From Marinilabiliaceae bacterium ANBcel2 (lineage in GTDB: Bacteria > Bacteroidota > Bacteroidia > Bacteroidales > Marinilabiliaceae): a DNA stretch of 64,000 bases. The stretch lies in NCBI GenBank assembly GCA_029688995.1, contig JARULA010000009.1:16991-80990 (forward strand), written 5' to 3'. The position numbers and the translations under genes were made by a program. The notes beneath the pieces were generated by a model, which worked only from the letters and a program-made list of their open reading frames with translations, was not told the origin of the DNA and ran no database searches. Positions 28,001 to 35,669 of the stretch are shown here, one piece after another; within the stretch, counting starts at the first letter, position 1; the number at the start of each line of letters is the position of its first letter.

Positions 28001-29759
28001 TACAGAGAATGAGTTTGAAAAGTTTCAATATGTTTTAGAATATGAGAGCCCCGACTCTCTTATAAATCTACTCAATATAGACCGATCCTACTTAACAGAG
28101 TTTTTTAGTAAAGATGGCTCAGATGCTTTAATTCATCTCTTTAATGAAAAGTCTTTTGATTATATAGAAAGGGTTTTTACCGAAACAGATATTAATAATC
28201 ATCCTTTTATTTTTTTACATAAAGCCGCCTCTATTGGAAGATCTGGACTAGTTGATCTTATTATTTCATTAGAGAACGACACTTCATCCTTATATAAACT
28301 TGAGTCACCTCATTATAAACACAATATATTTGAGTACAATATAAAACAGATTATTCATAACTATGCAGATGGTAACTCTCTATTAGAGATAGAAAATTAT
28401 GATCCATTAAAACAGCATCCACCACTCAGCGATGAGGAGAAAAAAGCATTAATTTATTGCATCCGTATGCACTCCATCGATAGCAATTTAGATACAACAG
28501 CAATGAGATGGAACTTTACGCGACCACTTATGTATGATAGTCCGGAGATATTTCTTACTTTATTAGAAAACTATCAGGGAGTTGATGATACACTTCTTTC
28601 AGTTTATCGTGCCATATATAACGGTGATTTAGATAGAGTACAAGCAATTATTGAGAATAGTAATGCCAGCCCCAACTTTTTTTGGTATGGTTGTACTGCA
28701 CTCAACTGGGCTTCGATAAATGGAGAGACAGATATAGCACTGCTTTTGCTTAATTATGATATTGAAGTAAAAACACGAATAGTAGGTCACCGGCACACAT
28801 TTGTTGAACCTGTTAACAGGGTTTGGAAAGCCCCTGTAACCTGGGCTATTATTAAGCAAAATAAAGAGTTGGCAAGGGCACTGGTTGATAATGGCGAGGA
28901 TTTATCTGATTTGACCTTTTCACCTTTTGCACACGATCCGGAGTATCAATTTTTATTCTGTTTTGCATTAGAGTCGGGTTTAACTGATGTTTTGGAGTAT
29001 TTTATTGATAAAGGTTTGGTAATGTATGATTACGGGGATAACTTAACTAACCTGTTGAACAGATCAATTAAATATGACAATTTAAAAATAACCTTAAAGC
29101 TTATCGAAGGTTTTGGTGAAGGAGAAATTCACCGGGCATATATTGAAGCTGGTTTTGAAGAATCCTACACAGCAGTTAATAATAAACCATCTGCAATATG
29201 GTATGCTATATCTCAAAACTCAAACGATTTAATAGAATATTTTAAAGAAGATTTCTCTCAGTTTGATTCTGTTTATTACAGCACCGAATCTCTTAATATT
29301 GCCATAGGTAATGCAAACTGTGATGTGGCAATTGATATACTTAGCAGTGGCATTATTCCGGATAGTAGCTTAGCTCAAAATCAGTATAGAGTTAGAACAT
29401 TATTAACCGAGGGTAGTAACGAGCTTTATCGGGCTTTAGCATTAAGTGGTTGGGATAAAAGAAGGATTATTAGGGAAGCGCGTAGAGTAGAGGGTTCTTC
29501 AGTCATCACTTCTCCGGGATGGATTAAAGCATATTTAGAAGAGAGTGATTGTGCTTATACTGCCGGAGAGTCAATTCTTCAAGCCATGGCTTATACTGAT
29601 AATTTTGAGCATTTAGATACATTTTTAAAAAATGGTGGGGTATGGCACAGCAATCGGAGTTTTGAAACTAACCGCACCTATCTTTCAGGCATTAACAACT
29701 ATGCGGTTTGGCAGCATGCAATGGATAGCATAATTGAATATGAGACGAGCCATTATTAA
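25059..29759 (+). CDS. Giant secreted ankyrin-repeat-type protein
   Basis: 1566 aa, starting with a clear Sec signal peptide (residues 1-22, MKHKVIFVLLSLLFSIQCLT). No catalytic motif, membrane span or T9SS tail is visible. Most of the body is helix-turn-helix in character. Near-consensus ankyrin repeats appear at about residues 803-835 (DGYTLLDYAIDLGCDESINL), 912-945 (GLNPLSLALLNDNFETARIL) and 1206-1240 (CTALNWASINGETDIALLLL), with degenerate units elsewhere. Secreted ankyrin proteins of this size are unusual in free-living Bacteroidota. The next gene, 54 bp on, encodes a secreted YARHG-domain protein, so the two probably work together at the cell envelope. Binding partner and role are unknown. 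Confidence 0.75.
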   Translation: MKHKVIFVLLSLLFSIQCLTSQNSIKALYYDYVQMGLLPALNDKEWTPEKSDKTFTAFVEFIGQGQIKNQLHYDLFIWLYNKGVSHEAAMITVYQELPHLFYILLNEGFEPPSKFLLPNGEEKLLINHFERDLGRTYYVLNKLLNLGYKADTQTLDVWQRHDMVIGEILNHPTNKEFVENNIYNIAQFLSQKNLLFTLWDHPLINDYNRAVNSLILDIKSGCDNSIEKNLQTVFEFLDLFIANNPKSNPAEIDYPQYITETIKELSKYAIHYDCAMFFRLFKEEYSHLIDYQWLLLRGGCDITEMILNEKPYVIDKVLQQEEIFTTNNRLVLELFKRDPYYNSEKLIFNEVFTFKGFSKEMVQEYYKLSLKNLNQLMEDTTTESIHNEYLLLYNIIEAIINDDVAYISDKLETLESEVLKDISIQWALKGGSSNMIHHLFEKFNISDLVEEDYLLILSHNPNVIDYYQLLDNTDLTLYKLLLTAIALSNGDKELIDFLISKGFDFSSITNKMITLQNLPNEQIIRKSIEAGMSLSQFVISAEYAMPYRLSPSEKLELHQSSLYNQTPLIYYIITHYPDNIAIELLDFWIEEKNKHDHQIIATHEELLNLAIKANRKNIVEHLINNKTFNNSCEVDYSNLLDIAVRNSSVDVLEPILSVVDTDDIHSVIKKMYNKNNLYNHITYATQSFLMENIKCLNSLINTLFTYDFYSRHNLTTYLKALVQEHESDIKFYMLVNDNFSLLRDAILNSNEEFASFIVHEKPQFRLLDSDFLFNDLRRTIDLQWFWLAEILILDYPSVLNQKVDGYTLLDYAIDLGCDESINLLIEMGAHRNIPDDDTRLTDLMTEAVMDDDYLQVIELYNKGASIDEELIYRSWGEEYTESYINYASRQGLEVMAFHLLMRGVNPNCRQNSQGLNPLSLALLNDNFETARILIQFGADIGFIPGKKAQQYFRGIEPGMSIKEWAIDFQRMGATLFPCDGVTENEFEKFQYVLEYESPDSLINLLNIDRSYLTEFFSKDGSDALIHLFNEKSFDYIERVFTETDINNHPFIFLHKAASIGRSGLVDLIISLENDTSSLYKLESPHYKHNIFEYNIKQIIHNYADGNSLLEIENYDPLKQHPPLSDEEKKALIYCIRMHSIDSNLDTTAMRWNFTRPLMYDSPEIFLTLLENYQGVDDTLLSVYRAIYNGDLDRVQAIIENSNASPNFFWYGCTALNWASINGETDIALLLLNYDIEVKTRIVGHRHTFVEPVNRVWKAPVTWAIIKQNKELARALVDNGEDLSDLTFSPFAHDPEYQFLFCFALESGLTDVLEYFIDKGLVMYDYGDNLTNLLNRSIKYDNLKITLKLIEGFGEGEIHRAYIEAGFEESYTAVNNKPSAIWYAISQNSNDLIEYFKEDFSQFDSVYYSTESLNIAIGNANCDVAIDILSSGIIPDSSLAQNQYRVRTLLTEGSNELYRALALSGWDKRRIIREARRVEGSSVITSPGWIKAYLEESDCAYTAGESILQAMAYTDNFEHLDTFLKNGGVWHSNRSFETNRTYLSGINNYAVWQHAMDSIIEYETSHY

Positions 29760-29813
29760 AGTTTTAACATTTAACAGGTAAACAGATAAACAGGCTATAA
29801 ATTTAATCAGGTT

Positions 29814-30614
29814 ATGAGAAACGCACTACTTTTATTACTGGTTACAACTTGCTTTTTTACTTCTTTTAGCATAAAAGCTTATAGTGAAATAGATTATCGT
29901 ATAACTCTAAAAGACGGCAGGCAGATTGATCTTACAGACACCCTTACACGACGAGACTTAGAAGCATTTTCTCTTTACGATCTTCGCATAATAAGAAATG
30001 CTTATTATGCAAAACATCTCTACATATTCCAGTCCGACGAACTAACCTACGCTTTTCTTCCCTACGAATGGTATCTTCCCTTAAACCCCGATGTTTCTAC
30101 CTTTCTAGGCAGTATGGACAAACAAAACATTCAAAAAGTACAAAAGGCAGAGGACAGGTTACGTAATGCAATAAAGCGTAATAAAGATAACCCTTTAGCA
30201 TCACAAATTATAGGTGTATGGCACGAACTTCCATTTATGCCTGCTGGTTTTGCCGATGCATATCAATTTTTTAAAGATGGGGTATTTATAAAAAATTTTA
30301 ATCAAATGGACTGCTCTAAGAGGGTGTTAGCTTATGTTGGTACCTGGGAGATAAACGAAAACGACTCTATTAAATTAACTATTAATGCTAAACGAGAAAT
30401 TGTAGGTGGTGAGTATATGCCAGCTGCTGGCTCCTGTGTAGGTGAAAAAGAGTTAGTAGGGGGCGAAATAGTTGAAAACCATATATCTAAACCGAGTAGC
30501 ATCTGGTACCTCTCTTTTGAGGATTATAATTTACATGATCAATATTCAACATTAAAAATAGAACTGGAAAAAACATATTTTAAATATTCCGGTAATCCCA
30601 AAGATTATTACTAA
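29814..30614 (+). CDS. Secreted YARHG-domain protein
   Basis: 266 aa with a signal peptide (about residues 1-25). Residues about 45-120 match the YARHG domain, an extracellular bacterial domain named after its central motif. Here the core reads RNAYYAKHLYIFQSDELTYAF, followed by WYLP and the closing helix DKQNIQKVQKAEDRLR. The motif is YAKH-L rather than YARHG, within the usual variation. The C-terminal half (about 130-266) is a beta-rich domain with CSKRVLAYVGTWEINENDS, resembling lipocalin-like secreted domains. It starts 54 bp after the giant ankyrin gene in the same direction. Molecular role not known. Confidence 0.7.
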   Translation: MRNALLLLLVTTCFFTSFSIKAYSEIDYRITLKDGRQIDLTDTLTRRDLEAFSLYDLRIIRNAYYAKHLYIFQSDELTYAFLPYEWYLPLNPDVSTFLGSMDKQNIQKVQKAEDRLRNAIKRNKDNPLASQIIGVWHELPFMPAGFADAYQFFKDGVFIKNFNQMDCSKRVLAYVGTWEINENDSIKLTINAKREIVGGEYMPAAGSCVGEKELVGGEIVENHISKPSSIWYLSFEDYNLHDQYSTLKIELEKTYFKYSGNPKDYY

Positions 30615-30656
30615 ATCTATTTACTTATGGTATGGGAACTATTATATAAAGCTTAT

Positions 30657-31997
30657 TTACCATCTTATAAAGAACTCAGTTCTTCCGGGAATCGAGTTAC
30701 AACCAATAGTTCCACCATGTGCTCGCATAATTTGGCGTGAATAGCTTAAGCCAATACCCGAGCCCTCTTCTTTGGTGGTGAAAAAGGGAATAAATATTTC
30801 GTCTTTGATATCATCAGGGATACCTTTGCCGTTATCTATCACCACAATTTCACAATGATCACCATTTATTAATCGGGTATTTACCTCGACATATCCATTA
30901 TCAACCTCCCTTAATGCCTCTATTGAATTTTTAATAAGGTTTATAATAAGTTGAATCATCAACTGTTCGTCCATACTAACTTTAAAATTCTCTTTTGGTT
31001 GTATAACCTTTATTTCAGCACCGTTCTCTTCTTTCATGGGAGATATTAGAATATTTATTCGATCAAAAAAACCTCTCATCTCAACTTTCGATAGTTTTAG
31101 ATCGGGCATTCTTGAAAACAAGCGATAACTCTCAACAAAGCGCATCAAAGCTACACCACGCTCCTCTATAGCATCCAGTCCGCCTACTGTTTGCTTAACA
31201 ACAAGTGGTTTTATCTCATGTGGTGAACTACTTTTCCATAACTCTTTTAAAGATTGCGCAATAGAGGTAACCGGAGTAAGAGAGTTCATTATCTCGTGAT
31301 TTAAAACACGAATAAGTTTTAACCATGAATCTAACTCTTTTTGCTCCAACTCTCCTTTTATATCTTGCATTGTAACAAGCGTGACAGTCTCGTCGCGCAG
31401 TTTTATCACTCTGCTTCTTATAATTAACTGCATTGTCTCTTTATCCTTTTTAATAAGGATAGATCTCTCTTTTAGATTTTTAGAGTTTAGGAGCATCTCT
31501 CTTAACGATTTATTTACTTTATTAAGTTGGCGTAAATGTGTTAATCTGTTTAATCCCAATAGTTGAAGAGAAGATTTATTACTGTTAAGCACAAACTCCT
31601 TTTCGTTAAAAACCAAAACTGCAGTATCTATATGTTGAAGAATTTCACTAAAATACTGTTCTGCCATACGCACTCTAATACTTTTCTCCTGTATTATCTT
31701 ATTGAGATTGTTAAGAGAAGTGTGCAACCCATCTAAAAATGAGCTCCCTGTTTTAGTAGAGAAGAGGGTGCTTGTATCATCATTTTTAATTGATTCAATA
31801 AAGTAGTGCAATTTTTTATATGGTTACTGTACATATTTTATCAATTTATAAATCATCCAGGTGGCTAATAGTAATAACAATATAACAACATAAAGATTTG
31901 CACTACTGCTGCCAATTAAAAGACCAATAGTAATTGATATTAATACAATAGAAGAGATGCGGCAAAAAACGTTGTTTCGAAGTGATTTATAAATCAT
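30657..31997 (-). pseudogene. NtrY-like sensor histidine kinase split by an in-frame TAA
   Basis: The downstream open part (30657-31811) encodes a PAS-like region, HisKA (VLNHEIMNSLTPVTS) and HATPase with intact N, G1 (DNGKGIPDD) and G2 (GSGIGLSYS) boxes, but starts abruptly without a membrane anchor. Directly upstream and in the same frame, 31997-31827 encodes 57 residues beginning MIYKSLRNNVF with two transmembrane helices and ending MIYKLIKYVQ. Then TAA (31826-31824) follows, and the frame resumes P-Y-K-K-L-H-Y-F-I-E-S-I-K. In the Bacteroidota NtrY-like family these two parts are continuous (YxxIKYVEKTNRDL-like). The ATG overlaps the regulator stop by 11 bases. A soluble kinase from an internal TTG (31811) cannot be excluded; a sequencing error also could explain it. 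Confidence 0.8.
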
Positions 31998-33180
31998 ACT
32001 TTTTAATTTTATTGTATAAGGTTTGCCGGGTAATGCCTAATTGCATAGCAACTGAAGTCATATTTCCCTCATGTTTTACTATTGCATCTTCAATTAAGCT
32101 TTTCTCCATCTCCTCAATAGTTCCACTAAACTGATTTATACTTTTAGATGACTCAACTTCACGAAGCATAAAATCTGCAGGTTCAATTTTATCGCGGTCA
32201 CTTAATATTACTGCTTTTTCTATAGAGTGTTGTAATTCACGAATATTACCGGGCCAATTATATGCCAGTAAAAGATCCATAGCTGAATCTGATATTGTTA
32301 ATCCTGATTTATTATACTTATTGCTATATTTTAACAGAAAGTAGTTAACAAATTGGGGGATATCGGCTTTACGCTCTCGTAAAGGAGGAATTTCAATATG
32401 AATTGTATTTATGCGATATAGCAAATCTTCACGAAAGTGGCCATTATTCACCATGTTTAAAAGGTCTCCATTTGTTGCGCAAATCAATCGTATATCTATT
32501 TGGCGGACTTCATTTTCTCCCAGTCGGGTTACCGTTCTGTTTTGCAGAACAGTTAAAAGTTTTGCTTGCATAGGTAATGCCATATTTGCTATTTCATCAA
32601 GAAATAGCGTTCCTTTATCGGCCTCCTCAATCTTTCCTTTTCTATCTTGTTTGGCATCAGTAAAAGAGCCCTTTTTATGTCCAAACAGCTCACTCTCAAA
32701 CAGTCCATCCACGATGGCCCCCATATCTACCATCACCATAGAATTATCTTTTCTGTTTGATAATTGATGTATTTTTTTTGCTGCAACCTCTTTACCGGTT
32801 CCATTTTCACCAGTGATAAGTACATTGGCATCTGTTGCAGCCACTTTATTTATAATTTGTAACACCTTTTGCCAGCTTTCTGATTTTCCCTCAAAAAAAT
32901 CCTCCTTTTTTTGGGTTGCTTTATTGTTGTTCACATTTTTATCTTTTGCCTTTTTTCTTCCGGATGAAAGCTTGTAGGCCGACTCAATAATTTGTAACAA
33001 CTTATCATTTTCCCAGGGTTTGGTAACAAAATCTGCAGCACCCATTCGAACCGCTTTAACAGCAAGTTCAATTCCACCGTAAGCTGTAATCATTATCACA
33101 CTTAAATTGGGATTTTTATCCAAAACCCTTCTTAACCAATATATCCCTTCATTACCGGTATTTCCAATTAACTCTATCAT
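31987..33180 (-). pseudogene. NtrC-like sigma-54 response regulator lacking the first half of its receiver
   Basis: The AAA+ core is intact: Walker A GENGTGKE, the sigma-54 contact loop GSFTDA (usually GAFTGA; GAFTDA is frequent in Bacteroidota) and GTLFLDEIANM. A Fis-type helix-turn-helix ends the protein (MTSVAMQLGITRQTLYNKI). The receiver begins only at NTGNEGIYWLRRV and keeps the Thr (MITAYGG) and Lys (VTKPW). The first 50-55 residues, including the acidic pocket and phosphorylatable Asp, are missing. Upstream of 33180 the minus frame runs into antisense of the adaptor gene and encodes no receiver sequence. It probably cannot be phosphorylated; it could still be made from the ATG at 33180 but would have lost its promoter. 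Confidence 0.8.
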
Positions 33181-34207
33181 GTTGGATGTAGAAGAGGGGG
33201 GGAAGGTTATCGAAAAGGTAGTAGAAGAGGGAGCCAACTTAAAGAAAGGGGATGTTATTGTCAGGTTGGAGAATAATGATTTAAACCTGCAAATTCTCAA
33301 CAGCGAGTCGCAGCTTGCTTATCAATCAAATGAGTTGCGTAATACCATGATTAACATGGAACAGCAAAAGATAAGTAATAAACAACAATTACTTGCTATT
33401 GATTATGAGATAAGAAGATTGCGTAGAAACTATGAACAAAATCTGGAATTAAAGGAGAAAGGTTTTATCGCACAAGAGGAGTATCTTATCTCTAAAGAGG
33501 ATTATCATTTGGCTACTGCAGAGAGAGAGCTTCGATATGAGCGAATGGTTCAGGATTCAATTTTTAGGGAAAATCAGCAGATACAGATGAATAACAGTTT
33601 AAATAATATGGAGCAAAACCTTAAGATAGTGAGGCAAAGGATGGAAAAGCTCAATATTCAAGCTCCGGCTGATGGTCAATTGGGAAGTTTAACAGTAGAT
33701 CCGGGACAGTTAATATCCAAAGGTGAGAGAATAGGACAACTGCACCTGTTAGATGACTATAAAATTAGTGCCGATATTGATGAGCACTATATAGACCGGG
33801 TTAGGCATGGATTAAAAGCTACATATCAGCGTCAGGATGAACGATATGAAATAGAAGTAAGTAGAGTATATCCTGAGGTACGAAATGGCAGATTTCAGGT
33901 TGACTTTACTTTTAGCGGTGAGACACCCTCAAATTTAAGAACCGGACAAACCTATCATTTAAGTCTGGAGTTAGGACAACCCGTAGAGAGTGTAATTATA
34001 CCGAGAGGAGGATTTTTTCAGAGCACAGGCGGACAATGGATTTTTGTTTATAATGAATCAACTGGTATTGCAACCAGGCGGGATATTCGTATAGGAAGAC
34101 AAAACCCTACTCATTATGAAGTTCTTGAAGGTCTTGAAGCAGGCGAAAAAGTGCTTACCAATAATTATGACCTGTTTGGAAGGAATGAGCGAATTGAGGT
34201 GAGGTAG
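33179..34207 (+). pseudogene. HlyD/MacA-like adaptor of an ABC efflux system, N-terminus deleted
   Basis: Recognisable periplasmic adaptor: lipoyl half MLDVEEGGKVIEKVVEEGANLKKGD, long helical hairpin (Gln/Glu/Asn-rich, about 33290-33640), second lipoyl half QAPADGQLGSLTVDPGQLI, then barrel and membrane-proximal domains to the natural C-terminus. The N-terminal transmembrane anchor and first beta-strands are absent. An ORF can be drawn back to 33107, but that part is only the antisense of the regulator gene. The ATG at 33179 shares the CATG palindrome with the ATG of the opposite-strand regulator remnant. Without anchor or promoter it is unlikely to work. It preceded the ABC ATPase and permease genes of a MacAB-type exporter. 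Confidence 0.78.
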
Positions 34208-34255
34208 GGGAGAAGGGAGGACGGAGAGGGGAAAACGGGGAAGGGAGAGGGGAGA

Positions 34256-34370
34256 TGTTTTTATCCAATAACCCGTTTATTATGAAGTCGATTAATGTTT
34301 TTATCCAAACAATCCGTTTATTATGAAGTCGCTTAATGTTTTTATCCAATAACCCATTTGTTATGAAATT
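34256..34370 (+). repeat. Three tandem copies of a 40-41 bp unit
   Basis: Units begin at 34256, 34296 and 34337 with TGTTTTTATCCAA and end in TTATGAAGTCG-like sequence. The third unit ends TTGTTATGAAA and supplies the start codon (34363) of the following four-helix-bundle gene. The 50 bp before the array (34207-34255) are almost pure purine (G/A). Confidence 0.75.
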
Positions 34371-34725
34371 AAAAATTGAAAAATTTGAAGACCTCACAGT
34401 TTGGCAAGAATCAGTTACGCTTGCAGAGACTATTTACAAGTTGTTAGCAGAATGTAAAGATTATGGATTCATAAATCAAATAAGAAGGGCTGCTGTTTCG
34501 ATCCCGAGTAATATTGCGGAAGGATTTGACAGGCAAACCAATAAAGAATTTATTCAATTTTTACATATATCGAAAGGTTCAACAGCCGAAGTTCGAACAT
34601 AATTATATCTGGCTCAACGACTGAAATATATTAATGAAGAAAATGGAGCATTGCTTCTTGACCATACAAGGAAAATATCCTCAATGCTATTTAAACTTAT
34701 ACAAACTAGAAAAGAGAGATTCTAA
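34363..34725 (+). pseudogene. Four-helix-bundle protein (S23/Avd-like), nonsense mutation
   Basis: The N-terminal part (34363-34599) reads [19 protein letters not shown], then [18 protein letters not shown] and [17 protein letters not shown], the hallmark of TIGR02436-type four-helix-bundle proteins. TAA at 34600-34602 interrupts it exactly where the family has Gln (T-Q-L-Y). The same frame then continues LYLAQRLKYINEENGALLLD to a final TAA at 34723-34725. A single C-to-T change (CAA to TAA) explains it. In this family the first 3 helices alone are unlikely to fold as the pentamer seen in known structures. Members occur inside 23S rRNA insertions or with diversity-generating retroelements; neither is present here. 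It sits inside the gap between adaptor and ABC ATPase. Confidence 0.78.
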
Positions 34726-34829
34726 CTTAATACTAAACACTGAAGATCATTGAAAATCAGGCTTCGGTTTCCGGTCTATTAAATCCGGTCTCCCGTTTCT
34801 GATTTCTGGTCTCCTAAATTCATTTAGAA

Positions 34830-35528
34830 ATGATACAAACAAAAAATCTTACAAAAGTCTTTAGAACCGAAGAGATCGAGACGTTGGCATTAAACAGCGT
34901 GAATTTTGAGGTAAAAAAAGGTGAATTTGTTGCAGTTATGGGTCCATCGGGTTGTGGAAAATCAACACTCTTAAATATTATAGGATTGTTGGATAACCCC
35001 GATAAAGGGAGCTATTTTTTTGATGATATAGATGTAGCAGGCTTTAAAGAGAGTCAGCGAACCAATCTTCGAAAAGGAAATATCGGATTTGTTTTTCAAA
35101 GTTTTAATTTGATTGATGAATTAAATGTTTTTGAAAATGTTGAGCTGCCATTGATGTATCTTAAAATTGCGGCCAAAACCAGAAAAGAGATGGTAAATAC
35201 TGTTTTAAACAGGATGAATATAAGTCATCGCGCAAAACATTTTCCCCAGCAACTTTCGGGTGGACAGCAACAACGAGTGGCTATTGCTCGTGCTGTTGTA
35301 GCAAATCCTAAGCTAATACTTGCCGATGAGCCAACAGGTAATTTAGATTCTAAAAATGGTCTTGAGGTAATGAATCTGCTTACAGAACTAAATCGCGAAG
35401 GCACTACAATAGTAATGGTTACTCACTCATTACACGATGCCGGATTTGCCCATAGAACAGTTAACCTGTTTGATGGTCAAATAATAACAGAAGAGGTTAA
35501 AGAGGAGTTGGGTGAAGCTTTATTATAA
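34830..35528 (+). CDS. ABC transporter ATP-binding protein (MacB/LolD type)
   Basis: 232 aa. Walker [11 protein letters not shown] (about residues 37-46), Q-loop VFQSFNLID, signature [14 protein letters not shown] (about 144-157), Walker [15 protein letters not shown] (about 164-177), switch His in MVTHS. This is the standard ATPase of MacB/FtsX-type exporters, which pull substrates from the periplasm rather than through the membrane. It lies between the truncated adaptor and the large FtsX permease, but both gaps (622 and 141 bp) are filled with repeats, which is unusual for an operon. The gene itself looks intact. Confidence 0.88.
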   Translation: MIQTKNLTKVFRTEEIETLALNSVNFEVKKGEFVAVMGPSGCGKSTLLNIIGLLDNPDKGSYFFDDIDVAGFKESQRTNLRKGNIGFVFQSFNLIDELNVFENVELPLMYLKIAAKTRKEMVNTVLNRMNISHRAKHFPQQLSGGQQQRVAIARAVVANPKLILADEPTGNLDSKNGLEVMNLLTELNREGTTIVMVTHSLHDAGFAHRTVNLFDGQIITEEVKEELGEALL

Positions 35529-35534
35529 TATTTG

Positions 35535-35655
35535 CTACCATAAAACGAACCATGAGAATCGGCAGATCAACGAAGTCAAAGAGTTATCACACAGGGGAAT
35601 CGAAGATCGGCGTAGCCAATGATTATCTGGCGAGTTTCATGTGACCATTGAAAAT
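35535..35655 (-). repeat. Dispersed repeat R3, copy 1
   Basis: On the minus strand this gap sequence runs ATGGTCACATGAAACTCGCC, then CATTGGCTACGCCGATCTTC, CCCTGTGTGA and CTCATGGTTCGTTT. The same word order occurs on the plus strand at 58946-59060 and, shorter, at 55262-55330. It fills the gap between ABC ATPase and permease genes. Confidence 0.6.
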
Positions 35656-35669
35656 CAAATTATAAACAA

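Noticed and set aside
33107..33178. Upstream start for the adaptor, and an N-terminal extension of the NtrC-like regulator to 33300
   Set aside because: Each extension is only the antisense of the other gene across the junction and shows no family similarity.
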